In this document: positions 28,909 through 38,352 of the stretch, one piece after another
Position numbering within the stretch: the stretch's first letter is position 1
Layout: each line of letters begins with the position of its first letter
Origin: a bacterium
GTDB lineage: Bacteria; Arandabacterota; Arandabacteria; Arandabacterales; Arandabacteraceae
Assembly (NCBI GenBank): GCA_029933125.1
Contig: JAOZOU010000005.1
Location: 46,352 to 110,351, forward strand
Length of the DNA: 64,000 bases
Direction of reading: 5' to 3'
The notes under the pieces: model-generated
Told to the model about the DNA's origin: nothing
The model's database searches: none
The model's input: the letters and a program-made list of their open reading frames with translations, nothing else
Program-made: the position numbers and the translations under genes

Positions 28909-29813
28909 AGACCAATGCTGAAAGACTCGTAGAGGTTTCAGTTTGTGGACAGGTAGCAAGTCCCATGATGGCTCCTGTTGCCTATCGAGTCGCCTCGACC
29001 GGAAAGCCCGTCATCCTTCCCGGAACAGGTGGTATAACCTACAATATAAAGGTAGGCCATCCAGCCGTAGGATGGGTAGCTGACCACGTTGAGCCTGGTG
29101 TCAGTGTTAAGAATTTTCAAGCAAAGGAAGGGAACCGCAGCGCCAATGTAGCCCTCAATATCCTCTCATGCATCGGCAATGAGGCAATAGTGGTATCAGG
29201 AGATGCCAAAGGTGCTAAGGGGACAGTTACGGGAAAGCATGGTGGTATAGAGCATGTCCTTGTGGACTTTGATGATGCCACGCTCGAAAAGCTCAACATA
29301 GGAGATAATGTGCTCATCCGTGCTCGTGGAACAGGGCTCCAGATCGAAGGTCTTGAGGATGTAAAAGTGATGAACCTCGATCCTACACTCCTTGATCGAA
29401 TGAGGATCAAGATTGTTAAGGGTAAACTTGAAGTTGCCGTTGCCCACATTGTACCTTCCAGTGTCATGGGTTCAGGCATTGGCGCTTCCCATGCGCATTC
29501 TGGAGATTATGACATTCAACTTCTTGATCCCAAGACCGTTGCTAAGCTTGGACTCGGGACAATCAGGCTCGGTGATATTGTGGCTATAAAGGATGCTGAC
29601 AACACCTTTGGGAGAATGTATAGGAGGGGGGCTATGACGATTGGAGTTGTTGTCCATGCCGATTGTGTAACATCGGGACACGGCCCTGGAGTAACGACTA
29701 TTATGTCTCACCCGCGAGGCGCTATCATTCCTGTTATTGATGAGAGTGCGAACATCGCCAAATTGCTTGGAATTGGCATCCATCGAAGGCGGAGGGGAGG
29801 AAAGAAGCGATGA
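28905..29813 (+). CDS. DUF4438 family protein
   Basis: The 302-residue protein matches what I know of the DUF4438 family (structure known for a Thermotoga member, function unknown). It has a long N-terminal glycine-rich segment (KPVILPGTGGITYNIKVG), DAKGAKGTVTGKHGGIEHV and the Ser/His-rich ASHAHSGDYDIQL. No signal peptide or membrane segment is visible. The start overlaps the aminotransferase stop (ATGA) and the stop overlaps the HD gene start. Tight coupling with the aminotransferase suggests a shared amino-acid pathway, but no reaction can be assigned. Confidence 0.72.
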   Translation: MKTNAERLVEVSVCGQVASPMMAPVAYRVASTGKPVILPGTGGITYNIKVGHPAVGWVADHVEPGVSVKNFQAKEGNRSANVALNILSCIGNEAIVVSGDAKGAKGTVTGKHGGIEHVLVDFDDATLEKLNIGDNVLIRARGTGLQIEGLEDVKVMNLDPTLLDRMRIKIVKGKLEVAVAHIVPSSVMGSGIGASHAHSGDYDIQLLDPKTVAKLGLGTIRLGDIVAIKDADNTFGRMYRRGAMTIGVVVHADCVTSGHGPGVTTIMSHPRGAIIPVIDESANIAKLLGIGIHRRRRGGKKR

Positions 29814-30358
29814 GCCAGGTTAACATTGGGAATCTTTTCCCCGAGGTAAAAGACATCCAGGAGGAGGATCTGCGAAAGTCTGTGATTTCAGTCTGGGAGG
29901 ATGCTGTTGAACTCGGAGGCTGGAAGGCTTCTGACCTCCATGAAATCCCTTTCACGCTCTTGATACCCGACTGCAGCGTGAGCCTTGTGGATCATACAAG
30001 AGCTGTAACAAAGACCGCTCTAGCAATTGCCGACATTCTCATGGATTCCTATGGAGACAAGGTTAAGATCGATCGTGATATCCTCATTGCGGGCAGCATT
30101 CTTCACGATGTCGGCAAGCTTCTTGAATACACCAGGGAGTCAGGTGAGGTTGTAAAGAGTGCCTTGGGGGCTCTTCTCAGGCATCCTTTCTCGGGTCAGG
30201 CATTAGCCTTCAAACACGGCTTGCCACCTCAAGTGCTTCACATGATCGCTTATCATTCCAAGGAAGGTGACCTCGGCAAGCGCAGTATCGAAGCCATCAT
30301 TGTTCACCATGCGGATTTTGTGAATTTCGAACCCCTTAAAGAGACTGCTGGCTCCTGA
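29810..30358 (+). CDS. HD-domain phosphohydrolase
   Basis: The 182-residue protein has a complete HD metal set: DHTRAV, GSILHDVGKLLEY (the HD pair), LLRHPFSGQ, IAYHSKEGD and VHHADFV. These proteins hydrolyse phosphate esters of nucleotides or small metabolites. It is the last gene of the aminotransferase/DUF4438 operon, overlapping by ATGA, and may act on a phosphorylated intermediate or cofactor of that pathway (inference). It has no helicase part and is 27 kb from the CRISPR locus, so it should not be read as a stand-alone Cas3 HD nuclease. Confidence 0.78.
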   Translation: MSQVNIGNLFPEVKDIQEEDLRKSVISVWEDAVELGGWKASDLHEIPFTLLIPDCSVSLVDHTRAVTKTALAIADILMDSYGDKVKIDRDILIAGSILHDVGKLLEYTRESGEVVKSALGALLRHPFSGQALAFKHGLPPQVLHMIAYHSKEGDLGKRSIEAIIVHHADFVNFEPLKETAGS

Positions 30359-30402
30359 GATTCAAAGACTCTGGGATCCTCCCCAGTCTCAAGCATCTAT
30401 CG

Positions 30403-30431
30403 TTGTCGAAAAGTGAAGAACATGGTATAAT
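30403..30431 (+). promoter_or_regulatory. Promoter abutting the subtilase start codon (possible leaderless mRNA)
   Basis: TTGTCG (30403-30408), 17-bp spacer and perfect TATAAT (30426-30431). The expected start of transcription, seven bases on, falls on the GTG start codon at 30438. Confidence 0.55.
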
Positions 30432-30437
30432 AGGTTT

Positions 30438-32111
30438 GTGAGAAGTGAGATCCAAATCGGCTTGCTCGTGATAATCCTTCTTGTCTCATCCTCACTTGGC
30501 TATGGATCTGACAAGATCAGTGCGTGTGTTAGAACATGGCTGGAAGAGGCCCATCCTGGTGATTCCCTCATAGTCTGGGTCTTTTTCACAGACAAGGGCA
30601 AGATAGGTGCATACCAGAAACAAAGCATGCTTGAGGAGATTGCCCTAGCCTATGATCCCAAGGCGCGCCAACGGCGTCTAAGGGCTGATCCTCAAGCACC
30701 TTTCGATGATGATGATCTGCCTCTTTTTCGCCCGTATATTGAAGACCTCAAAGCTCTTGGCGTAAGATTCAGAGCCTTCTCAAAATGGCTCAATGCGGTG
30801 AGCATAATTGCTAATCGGCGAGAGATTGAAGCTATAGCCCGGGAAGATTTTGTAAAGAAGATAAGGCGCGTTGGCGGGAGCAAGGCTCGCTTAGAACCGA
30901 AAGGTGAATCAGCCAGTCCTAAAGCATCTCTGGGCTATTACGGTGAGTCATATCGCCAGCTTGAGCAAATCCAGGTCACGGATCTCCAGGCAGAAGACTA
31001 TAGCGGCACTGGGATCAGAATTGCAGTCTTTGATACAGGCTTCTGGCTTGAGCACGAAGCGCTTTCTGGACTTAATGTGATTGCAGAGCACGATTTCATT
31101 AACGATGATGACGAAACCGCTAATGAACCTGGGGACGATCCCTATCAGCACTATCATGGAACATCTGTTTTGTCAGCAGTTGGTGGATATAGCCCCGGCA
31201 AGCTCATAGGGCCAGCCTTTGCTGCCGACTATATTCTTGCCAAGACTGAGGATATATCGATAGAGCAGCCGATCGAGGAGGATTGGTGGATTGAGGCTTG
31301 TGAATGGGCAGACAGTCTTGGTGCTGACATAATTACAAGCTCGCTCTGCTACAAGGACTGGTACACATATGAGGATATGGATGGCGATACAGCTCCCATA
31401 ACCAACGCTGCCGATAGAGCTGTTCTTAAGGGCATAGTTGTGACCAACGCGGCAGGAAATTCAGGCTCTTCATCCTGGCGCTACATTCTTGCTCCAGCCG
31501 ATGGCGATAGCGTTATCTCAGTGGGCTCAGTGGACTCAACCGGAATACGCTCCACGTGGTCATCGCAGGGACCAACTTTTGACGGTCGCATAAAGCCAAC
31601 AGTAATGGCAATGGGACAAGCTACATTCATAGCCAATGCTGATTCGGCGACTTCCTATATTCATGGTTCCGGGACATCCTTTGCAACTCCCCTTGTAGCA
31701 GGCGCAATTGCCTTAATACTTGAGAAAAACCCACTTTGGTTGCCTCCCCAGGTGATCGAGGCAGCCAAGATGACGGCTACACAGGCTGCGAATCCCGACA
31801 CTTTCTACGGCTGGGGTATTCTGCAAGCCTACGACGCTTCGCAATACGATGTGAGCGGCATCTCAGACGCTCGCATCCCAAATCTCCTGATCTATCCGAA
31901 TCCAACGCAGGGTGAAGTCTATCTTTGGCCCTGCAAACAGGCTAATACGAAGATTTGCATCTATGATGTTAGGGGTCGCCTGATTGCCACCTCAAGTGTT
32001 GATACTCATTCTCCTATTGACCTCGATGCCATAATTCCGGAAAGAGCTCCGTCCATCCTTTTCTTGAAAACCTCATCCGGGGCGTCTGCCAAGATCACTC
32101 TGCTGAGATAG
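30438..32111 (+). CDS. Secreted subtilisin-like serine protease (S8) with C-terminal sorting-type domain
   Basis: The 557-residue protein has a signal peptide (IGLLVIILLVSSSLGYG), a propeptide-like region to about 170, and then a subtilase domain with the triad motifs IAVFDTGFW (Asp), YQHYHGTSVLSAVGG (His) and GSGTSFATPLVAGA (Ser), plus the oxyanion region NAAGNSG. The last 75 residues (NLLIYPNPTQGEVYLWP, KICIYDVRGRLIAT) are a short type IX-type sorting domain. The GTG start has no Shine-Dalgarno sequence and lies at the predicted transcription start. It is monocistronic between the HD gene and PPDK and is likely exported to degrade external proteins. Confidence 0.84.
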   Translation: MRSEIQIGLLVIILLVSSSLGYGSDKISACVRTWLEEAHPGDSLIVWVFFTDKGKIGAYQKQSMLEEIALAYDPKARQRRLRADPQAPFDDDDLPLFRPYIEDLKALGVRFRAFSKWLNAVSIIANRREIEAIAREDFVKKIRRVGGSKARLEPKGESASPKASLGYYGESYRQLEQIQVTDLQAEDYSGTGIRIAVFDTGFWLEHEALSGLNVIAEHDFINDDDETANEPGDDPYQHYHGTSVLSAVGGYSPGKLIGPAFAADYILAKTEDISIEQPIEEDWWIEACEWADSLGADIITSSLCYKDWYTYEDMDGDTAPITNAADRAVLKGIVVTNAAGNSGSSSWRYILAPADGDSVISVGSVDSTGIRSTWSSQGPTFDGRIKPTVMAMGQATFIANADSATSYIHGSGTSFATPLVAGAIALILEKNPLWLPPQVIEAAKMTATQAANPDTFYGWGILQAYDASQYDVSGISDARIPNLLIYPNPTQGEVYLWPCKQANTKICIYDVRGRLIATSSVDTHSPIDLDAIIPERAPSILFLKTSSGASAKITLLR

Positions 32112-32143
32112 CTAAAGGTCTAGCCGGCATTCTCCGAAACTTC

Positions 32144-32170
32144 TTGCGAAGGAACTGAGAAGTTTATTAT
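32144..32170 (+). promoter_or_regulatory. Possible weak promoter upstream of PPDK
   Basis: TTGCGA (32144-32149) and TATTAT (32165-32170) are separated by only 15 bp, so the match is marginal. Confidence 0.25.
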
Positions 32171-32224
32171 TTTATGGAAAACCTATTGATTTGCGAGAGC
32201 TTAAGAGGAAGAGGTGGAGATTCG

Positions 32225-34984
32225 ATGGAGAGACTAACATATTTCTTTGGTGGCGGAAGAGCTGACGGTGATGCCTCAATGCGGGACCTTCTCGGCGGTA
32301 AGGGAGCCAACCTTGCGGAAATGTCACGTATCGGGCTTCCAATTCCAGCTGGGTTTACGATTCCAACGACTGTTTGTGCCTATTTTACGAAGCATGAAGG
32401 GCGTTATCCTGAAGGTCTGCAAGAAGCTGTCATGGAGAGCCTCAAGCAAGTTGAGCAGGTGATGGGCAAGACATTTGGTGACAGGGCAAATCCATTGCTT
32501 GTCTCGGTGCGTTCGGGTGCAAGGGTATCGATGCCTGGAATGATGGATACTGTTCTTAATATAGGGCTCAATGATGAAACAGTCCAGGGTCTTGCGAAAG
32601 CCGGAAATGAGCGCTTTGCGTATGATTGCTATCGCCGGCTCGTTCAGATGTATGGGGATGTAGTGCTTGGTCTTAAGCCTGAAGATGATACTACCCCTGA
32701 TCCCTTTGAGAGCGTAATCTCAGAGGTGAAGCACAAGCGAGGAGCTCAGAAGGATACAGACCTCACTGTCGAAGATCTCAAGGAGCTTGTCAGAAGATTC
32801 AAAGATCTTATCCGTGAAGCCAAAGGAATCGATTTTCCTGAGGATCCCTACAAGCAGCTCTGGGGTGCAATTGATGCAGTCTTTAAGTCCTGGAATAATC
32901 GCAGAGCGATTGAGTACCGTCGGATAAACAACATTCCCGATGACTGGGGAACAGCCGTAAATGTGCAGGCAATGGTATTTGGAAACCTGGGCTGGGATTC
33001 GGGCACCGGTGTTGCATTTACACGTAATCCTGCTACAGGTGAGAATGAATTCTATGGGGAATATCTCCTCAATGCTCAGGGTGAGGATGTTGTCGCCGGA
33101 ATAAGAACCCCTCAACCCATAAACAAGCATCAGAAGGGTGAATCAGATCTTCCATCGCTTGAGGAGGAGATGCCTGAGGTCTATCAGCAGCTCCTCGATG
33201 TTCGCCAAAAACTTGAGCAGCACTTCAAGGATATGCAGGATATCGAATTTACCATTGAGAAGCGCAGGCTTTGGGTGCTCCAGACAAGAGCTGGCAAGCG
33301 AACCGGATTGGCTGCCTTAAGAATCGCATTCGATATGTATCGTGAGCATCTCATTGATAGAGATACTGTTCTTTTAAGGATAGAGCCCGAGCAGCTCAAC
33401 CACATCCTTAGGCCTGTTTTTGACGCAGCTGAGAAAGACAAAGCAAAGCGTGAGAGGAGAGTCGTGGCAATAGGGCTTAATGCCGGTCCTGGAGCAGCGA
33501 CTGGAAGGGTTGTTTTCAGTGCGAACAGGGTAAAAGACTATGCCGAGAATAAGGAGCCTGTGATACTCGTCAGGGAGGAAACGAGCCCCGAAGATGTTGG
33601 TGGTATGAGTCTGGCTGAGGGGATACTTACAGCCAGAGGCGGGATGACTTCCCATGCGGCTCTCGTTGCGCGTCAGCTCGGTAAGGTTTGCGTTGTGGGA
33701 TGTGATGCGCTCGACATCAATTATGATGAGAGCCTCATGAGGGTTGGTGAGCACGTGATAAAAGAGGGCGACTTCATATCAATTGATGGCACAACTGGGG
33801 AGGTTATCCTTGGCAAGATTCCAACAGTCAAATCAGAAATAGAGAGGGTGCTTGTTGAGAAATCGCTTAAACCCGAAGATTCTGACACCTACCAGCTTTA
33901 TCAAACGATTATGGAGTGGGCAGACGAACTGCGCCGCCTGAAGGTCAGGGCTAATGCTGATCAGCCTGACCAGGCTGCCAAAGCCGTTGCATTTGGTGCA
34001 GAGGGAATCGGTCTGTGTCGCACAGAGCATATGTTCTTTGCAGAGGATAGAATAAATAAGGTCAGGCAGATGATTCTGGCTGCTAATCCTTCCGAGCGAC
34101 GTGAAGCACTTGCCAAGATCGAGCCGGTTCAGACTGAGGATTTTAAGGCGATCTTCAGGGCTATGGCTGGCAAGCCAGTTACGATCCGATTGCTTGACCC
34201 GCCCCTCCATGAGTTCTTGCCTAAGACTGATGAAGAGATGGAAGCAACTGCCAAGGAGATTGGTATCCCAAAGCAAGCCATCATTGAAAAAACTGAGACA
34301 CTGAGGGAGATGAATCCCATGCTTGGCAACCGCGGGTGTCGCCTTGGTATTACCCGCCCTGAAATCTATGACGTCCAGGTCAGAGCCATAATGGTTGCAG
34401 CTTGCGATTTGAAGCTTGAAGGGTTAGAGGTCATACCTGAGATCATGGTTCCTCTTGTGGGTGAAGCAAGAGAGCTCGCCTTCATAAGGGAAAGGGCTGA
34501 GGCAATCGCTAAGAAAGTGATGGAAGAGAAAGGCATACAGGTTAGCTATCTCATCGGCACAATGGTTGAGGTGCCCAGGGCGTGCATTACTGCTGACGAG
34601 GTAGCTAGTGTTGCTGAATTCTTTTCCTTTGGCACAAATGATCTTACTCAAATGACCTATGGTTTGAGTCGTGACGATGCTGGACCCGTAATCAGACGTT
34701 ATCTTGATGTAGGCATAATGAAGCGGGACCCCTTCGAAGCTCTTGACCGAACTGGAGTTGGTGGGCTTATGAAGGTGGCAGTTGAGAAAGCGCGTAAGGC
34801 GAGGCCCGGGATCAAGCTGGGCATCTGCGGTGAGCACGGAGGAGAGCCATCTTCAATTGAGTTCTGCGAGCAGATTGGGCTCGACTACGTAAGTTGTTCA
34901 CCTTATAGGATTCCCGTTGCGAGATTGGCTGCAGCGAGAGCTGTTCTTAAGAAGGCTCTGGCCGGGGTTGGCTCAAGCTTCTAA
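32225..34984 (+). CDS. ppdK: Pyruvate, phosphate dikinase
   Basis: The protein has about 919 residues. The N-terminal ATP-grasp domain shows [12 protein letters not shown] and [19 protein letters not shown], the swivelling domain has the phospho-His in [16 protein letters not shown], and the C-terminal PEP/pyruvate domain has [28 protein letters not shown] and [12 protein letters not shown]. It interconverts pyruvate, ATP and phosphate with PEP, AMP and pyrophosphate in the cytoplasm, serving glycolysis or gluconeogenesis. The ATG at 32225 with GGTGGAG upstream is preferred to the ATG at 32174. The stop codon overlaps that of the convergent sigma54 activator. It is slightly longer than the usual 870-900 residues. 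Confidence 0.96.
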   Translation: MERLTYFFGGGRADGDASMRDLLGGKGANLAEMSRIGLPIPAGFTIPTTVCAYFTKHEGRYPEGLQEAVMESLKQVEQVMGKTFGDRANPLLVSVRSGARVSMPGMMDTVLNIGLNDETVQGLAKAGNERFAYDCYRRLVQMYGDVVLGLKPEDDTTPDPFESVISEVKHKRGAQKDTDLTVEDLKELVRRFKDLIREAKGIDFPEDPYKQLWGAIDAVFKSWNNRRAIEYRRINNIPDDWGTAVNVQAMVFGNLGWDSGTGVAFTRNPATGENEFYGEYLLNAQGEDVVAGIRTPQPINKHQKGESDLPSLEEEMPEVYQQLLDVRQKLEQHFKDMQDIEFTIEKRRLWVLQTRAGKRTGLAALRIAFDMYREHLIDRDTVLLRIEPEQLNHILRPVFDAAEKDKAKRERRVVAIGLNAGPGAATGRVVFSANRVKDYAENKEPVILVREETSPEDVGGMSLAEGILTARGGMTSHAALVARQLGKVCVVGCDALDINYDESLMRVGEHVIKEGDFISIDGTTGEVILGKIPTVKSEIERVLVEKSLKPEDSDTYQLYQTIMEWADELRRLKVRANADQPDQAAKAVAFGAEGIGLCRTEHMFFAEDRINKVRQMILAANPSERREALAKIEPVQTEDFKAIFRAMAGKPVTIRLLDPPLHEFLPKTDEEMEATAKEIGIPKQAIIEKTETLREMNPMLGNRGCRLGITRPEIYDVQVRAIMVAACDLKLEGLEVIPEIMVPLVGEARELAFIRERAEAIAKKVMEEKGIQVSYLIGTMVEVPRACITADEVASVAEFFSFGTNDLTQMTYGLSRDDAGPVIRRYLDVGIMKRDPFEALDRTGVGGLMKVAVEKARKARPGIKLGICGEHGGEPSSIEFCEQIGLDYVSCSPYRIPVARLAAARAVLKKALAGVGSSF

Positions 34985-36504
34985 GTGAGATTGTATTCTT
35001 TCATGCGGCGATAAAGGGTACGCTCTCCTATTCCGAGTAGCTGTGCTGCTCGTTTACGATTACCCTTGACCTTTCTCAGTGTGGACTCAATGAGCTCGCG
35101 TTCAACCTGCTTCAGAGGAGTACCAGGGCGGACAACTATCTCGTCATGCAGAAGGCTTTCACCGCTTTTGACCTCCTCAGCGTGTACTGGGTTGTAGGGT
35201 GCTGATACTGGTACGCTGTGCGTGTTGCCAGTGGCATTGAGTATCACATTGGTCAAGTAGGCTATGCGCTCTTCAATTGCTGCAAGTCTACCAAAGAGCA
35301 GGTCGCGCTCAACTTCCCAGCGTGGTCTCCCAACCCTGACTGGAAGATCAGGATGCTCAGTTTCTCGCCTGAGAATGTGTTCAGGCAGATCTTCAAGAGT
35401 GATTCGTCTGCCGCGGGAAAGAATCGCAAGGCTTTCAGCCACGTTCCTCAACTCGCGCACATTGCCTGGCCAATCATAGTTTTCCAAGGCAACAAGTGCG
35501 TCATCACTGATACCCCCAAATTCAATATCATTCTCCTTGCAGAAATCCTCTACGAACGCCAGAAAAATCGTCTGAATATCCTCGCGCCTCTCTCTCAACG
35601 GTGGCAGATCAATGGTCACAACATTGAGTCTATAGAAGAGATCGCGCCTGAAGGAACCTTCTTCGACAAGGTGTTTGAGATTGCGATTGGTGGATGCGAT
35701 CACTCGAACATCTACATGAACGTCGCGTGTTCCACCAACTCTCATAAAGCATTCTTCCTCGAGCACCCTGAGAAGCTTGACCTGAATGCCCAAAGGCATC
35801 TCACCAACTTCATCGAGCAAGAGGGTGCCCTTGTCAGCAAGTTCGAATATTCCCTTCCTTTGGGTTACTGCACCCGTAAATGAGCCTTTTTCATGACCGA
35901 AAAGCTCGCTTTCGAGAACACCTTCCGGCAGAGCACCACAATTCACCGCAATGAATGGACCTGCCTGCCGATTGCTCCTTTTGTGAATTGCTCGGGCTAT
36001 GAGTTCCTTGCCTGTACCGCTTTCCCCAGTTACGAGCACAGTGACCTTTGTGCGGGCGATACTTTCAATGATCTCGACTGCCTGAAGCATGCGCTCATTT
36101 CTACCGATGATACCGGTTCGTTTGCGAACCACGAGTCTACGAATTATTGTCTCTATATGGCCCGGTCCGGAATCTATCTCTATGTAGTCATCAGCTCCCT
36201 GCCTTACTATGCTCCTCCGCGCCTCAGCTGAAATCTGCGGCCCTACAACTGCCGCCAGTACCCTCGGATGGCGTCTCTTGTAGGTCTGTATAAGCTTGAG
36301 ACCACTTGTGAAAGGTAGATCTCTCCAGGCGAGAAGATAGGAAGGCAAGTTACGTTTGGATTGCCTCAGGGCAGCACTGCCATCACTCACCTTAATCGTT
36401 TCGATGCCGTTGCCTTGAAGAATCTCATCAAGCACTGCCATTTTGTCGCTAGGAATGCCTACCAAAATGGCAGTCTCACCGAGATTGCTTTGGGATTCTG
36501 CCAC
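34981..36504 (-). CDS. Sigma54-dependent activator (NtrC-like) with degenerate receiver domain
   Basis: The protein has 507 residues. Residues 10-115 resemble a receiver but lack the acidic pair and have Trp60 where the phospho-acceptor Asp should be ([12 protein letters not shown]). The AAA+ domain has Walker A GESGTGKE (160-167), the sigma54 loop GSFTGA (207-212, a variant of GAFTGA), DEVGEMPL and a sensor region RELRNVAE. The C-terminus is a Fis-type helix-turn-helix ([21 protein letters not shown]). The GTG start has GGAAGGTGA upstream. It should bind DNA and remodel sigma54 RNA polymerase, probably without classic phosphorylation control. It converges on PPDK with overlapping stops. Confidence 0.88.
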   Translation of the reverse strand: MAESQSNLGETAILVGIPSDKMAVLDEILQGNGIETIKVSDGSAALRQSKRNLPSYLLAWRDLPFTSGLKLIQTYKRRHPRVLAAVVGPQISAEARRSIVRQGADDYIEIDSGPGHIETIIRRLVVRKRTGIIGRNERMLQAVEIIESIARTKVTVLVTGESGTGKELIARAIHKRSNRQAGPFIAVNCGALPEGVLESELFGHEKGSFTGAVTQRKGIFELADKGTLLLDEVGEMPLGIQVKLLRVLEEECFMRVGGTRDVHVDVRVIASTNRNLKHLVEEGSFRRDLFYRLNVVTIDLPPLRERREDIQTIFLAFVEDFCKENDIEFGGISDDALVALENYDWPGNVRELRNVAESLAILSRGRRITLEDLPEHILRRETEHPDLPVRVGRPRWEVERDLLFGRLAAIEERIAYLTNVILNATGNTHSVPVSAPYNPVHAEEVKSGESLLHDEIVVRPGTPLKQVERELIESTLRKVKGNRKRAAQLLGIGERTLYRRMKEYNLT

Positions 36505-36525
36505 TCCAAATCACCTTCCTCGCTC

Positions 36526-36554
36526 AACCTAACATAGCTACCGCAAACGGTCAA
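36526..36554 (-). promoter_or_regulatory. Probable promoter of the sigma54 activator gene
   Basis: On the minus strand TTGACC (36554-36549), 17-bp spacer and TAGGTT (36531-36526). It lies back to back with the bS21 promoter. Confidence 0.4.
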
Positions 36555-36574
36555 CATCTAAACAAGAATTTCTC

Positions 36575-36602
36575 TTGACAACAAGGATATATATGCTAAA
36601 TT
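36575..36602 (+). promoter_or_regulatory. Probable promoter of rpsU
   Basis: Perfect TTGACA (36575-36580), 16-bp spacer and TAAATT (36597-36602), about 45 bases before the rpsU ATG. Confidence 0.5.
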
Positions 36603-36645
36603 GAGCAAAAAACTGCAAGCCATGGAAGGAAGGTTGTGGTGGTGC

Positions 36646-36837
36646 ATGCCAGGCATCAAGGTAAGGGAAAATGAGTCAATCGACAAGGCAATCAAGCGAT
36701 TCAAGAAGGAGTGCGAACGCGAAGGGATTGTTCAAGAGATTAAGCGGGCTTCTCGCTTTATGAAGCCCAGTGAGAAACGGAGGAAAAAGGCTCTTAAAGC
36801 GGAGAAGCGGAGAAGGAGTAGCGAGGGTAGGAGGTAG
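36646..36837 (+). CDS. rpsU: Small ribosomal subunit protein bS21
   Basis: The 63-residue basic protein starts MPGIKVRENESIDKAIKRF and continues with CEREGIVQEIKRASRFMKPS, the family signature, and a lysine/arginine tail. It binds 16S rRNA on the 30S platform and helps mRNA initiation. The ATG at 36646 is the family start; an in-frame TTG at 36601 would add 15 unrelated residues. It is followed by a hairpin, then a zinc-ribbon gene and bL35. Confidence 0.95.
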   Translation: MPGIKVRENESIDKAIKRFKKECEREGIVQEIKRASRFMKPSEKRRKKALKAEKRRRSSEGRR

Positions 36838-36863
36838 AGCTTTTCGAGCCCTTTCAATTCTAC

Positions 36864-36887
36864 TGTTTCAGGCGTTGGCTTGAAACA
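36864..36887 (+). other. Hairpin between rpsU and the zinc-ribbon gene
   Basis: TGTTTCA (36864-36870) pairs perfectly with TGAAACA (36881-36887) across a 10-base loop. There is no T-run after it, so it may be a processing or attenuation site rather than a full terminator. Confidence 0.4.
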
Positions 36888-36924
36888 AGGCTTGGTTGGT
36901 AGAAACAGGAAGGGGGGAGCTCTA

Positions 36925-37107
36925 TTGGCTTTCAAGGATGACGGTAAGATCCTTATCAAGGATCAGACGAGCGCTACCTATGAGATGCTGCTCAGAAAGG
37001 CGGAGCGTGAGGGCAGGATAGGTGGCAAGTATCGTTGCCCTGTTTGCGGTATGAGATATAAGAGGGAGAGAGAAGCTACCAATTGCTGTAAGCAAATCAT
37101 GAGATAG
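36925..37107 (+). CDS. Small zinc-ribbon protein, function unknown
   Basis: The protein has about 60 residues. The N-terminal part is charged ([20 protein letters not shown]) and the C-terminal part has Cys38-x2-Cys41 and Cys54-Cys55 ([19 protein letters not shown]), fitting one zinc site. The TTG start at 36925 has AGGGGGGAG five bases upstream; an earlier TTG at 36880 has no such site. It lies between two ribosomal protein genes, 11 bases before rpmI, so a ribosome-related role is possible (inference). I do not recognise a named family. Confidence 0.62.
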   Translation: MAFKDDGKILIKDQTSATYEMLLRKAEREGRIGGKYRCPVCGMRYKREREATNCCKQIMR

Positions 37108-37118
37108 GAGAAAGATTC

Positions 37119-37316
37119 GTGCCCAAGGCAAAAACCAACAGATCGGCGGCTAAGCGTTTCAAGAAAACCGCTAAGGGTAAGCTTGCACGGAGGAAGTCCT
37201 CTTCAGGACATCTTTTCACCTCGAAGACTCGCAAGCGAAAGCGTAATCTGCGCAAGAAAGCACTAGTTTCAAAGGCTGATACCAAACGCATGAAGAGACT
37301 CTTACCTGGAGTGTGA
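37119..37316 (+). CDS. rpmI: Large ribosomal subunit protein bL35
   Basis: The 65-residue, very basic protein has the bL35 pattern [33 protein letters not shown] and [11 protein letters not shown]. The GTG start follows TAGGAG at good spacing. It binds 23S rRNA in the 50S subunit. Unusually it is not next to infC and rplT, the common neighbours, in this window. Confidence 0.95.
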   Translation: MPKAKTNRSAAKRFKKTAKGKLARRKSSSGHLFTSKTRKRKRNLRKKALVSKADTKRMKRLLPGV

Positions 37317-37328
37317 TTGGGCATGAGT

Positions 37329-38264
37329 CTATGCCATCAATGCCTCGACGTGGGCTTCAATTGAGGTCGCAAGAGCTGTGAGATCATAACCACCCTCAAG
37401 GGCTGAAACTATTCTCCCTCTGGCACTTTGCTTAGCCGCCTTCACAATCTCCTGTGTCATCTTGCCGAAAGAGGTACTATCGAGCCTCATGCCACCTATA
37501 GGATCGTCTCTATGCGCATCAAATCCAGCTGAGATGAATACGATATCCGGAAGATGCTCAATCAGCGCAGGAAGTATGATCTCATCAAGTGAGGCAAGGT
37601 AGTCACTTTCTGTGCTGCCAGCGCTTAGAGGAACATTGACAGTTTTACCAACGGCTGCTCCAGAGCCTCTTTCCTCCTTCGATCCCGTTCCTGGATAAAA
37701 TGGCGCCTGGTGGATGGAGCAATAAAGGACTCTGGGGTCATCATAAAAGATCTCCTGTGTTCCGTTTCCATGATGCACATCGATGTCAACTATGGCAGCC
37801 CTTTCAAAGCCCAGATGCTCGATGGCTTTGAGTGCACCTATTGCGATGTTGTTGAAGATGCAGAAGCCCATTGCAAGCCCCTTGCGGGCGTGGTGTCCTG
37901 GGGGTCTCACAAGACAAAAGGCTCTTTCGAGGTCGCCGCGAACAATTCCCTCAATTCCGACGATGACGGCGCCAGCGGCAAAAAGGGCAGCTTCAAGTGT
38001 GCCAGGTCCGAAAATTGTGTCTGGATCCAGGGCAACTCTTCTGTCTTTTGGAATTGTCACTAGGGTCTCATAATAGCCTTCCGTATGAGCGAGAGTAATC
38101 TCATCTTTGGTGGCTGCTCTAGGAGGGATACTCTGGATATCTTTGAAAAGCGGAAGTGACTTGAGATACTCGTAGGTATGTTCTACACGGGCGCCATTCT
38201 CCGGGTGACTTCCAGTTTCGTGTCTTAAAAAGATCTTATCATAGATGAGTGCAACTTTTGCCAT
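37329..38264 (-). CDS. Histone-deacetylase family zinc amidohydrolase (AcuC/AphA-like)
   Basis: The 311-residue enzyme has the HDAC-fold motifs RPPGHHARKGLAMGFC (catalytic His124-His125), IVDIDVHHGNGTQE (zinc ligands Asp162 and His164), SAGFDAHRDDPIGG (third ligand Asp) and LEGGYDL. Bacterial members deacetylate small acetylated amines or acetyl-lysine on proteins such as acetyl-CoA synthetase. It is cytoplasmic. The ATG at 38264 is preferred over a TTG two codons upstream. It is convergent with rpmI and divergent from the nitroreductase gene, so its promoter shares that 88-bp gap. Confidence 0.9.
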   Translation of the reverse strand: MAKVALIYDKIFLRHETGSHPENGARVEHTYEYLKSLPLFKDIQSIPPRAATKDEITLAHTEGYYETLVTIPKDRRVALDPDTIFGPGTLEAALFAAGAVIVGIEGIVRGDLERAFCLVRPPGHHARKGLAMGFCIFNNIAIGALKAIEHLGFERAAIVDIDVHHGNGTQEIFYDDPRVLYCSIHQAPFYPGTGSKEERGSGAAVGKTVNVPLSAGSTESDYLASLDEIILPALIEHLPDIVFISAGFDAHRDDPIGGMRLDSTSFGKMTQEIVKAAKQSARGRIVSALEGGYDLTALATSIEAHVEALMA

Positions 38265-38352
38265 ATCCAACGCCCATTACAGCAGTTATAATACGACTTA
38301 GTCAAGGAGAACTTAGGAGCCACCTAAGGGAGACGATGAGGAGGTGGATACC

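Noticed and set aside
29810-30358. HD-domain protein as a stand-alone Cas3 nuclease
   Set aside because: It is 27 kb from the cas operon, sits in a metabolic operon and has no Cas3-specific features.
30359-30402. Inverted repeat CTGGG/CCCAG after the HD gene as a terminator
   Set aside because: The stem is short with mismatches outside five pairs and no T-run follows.
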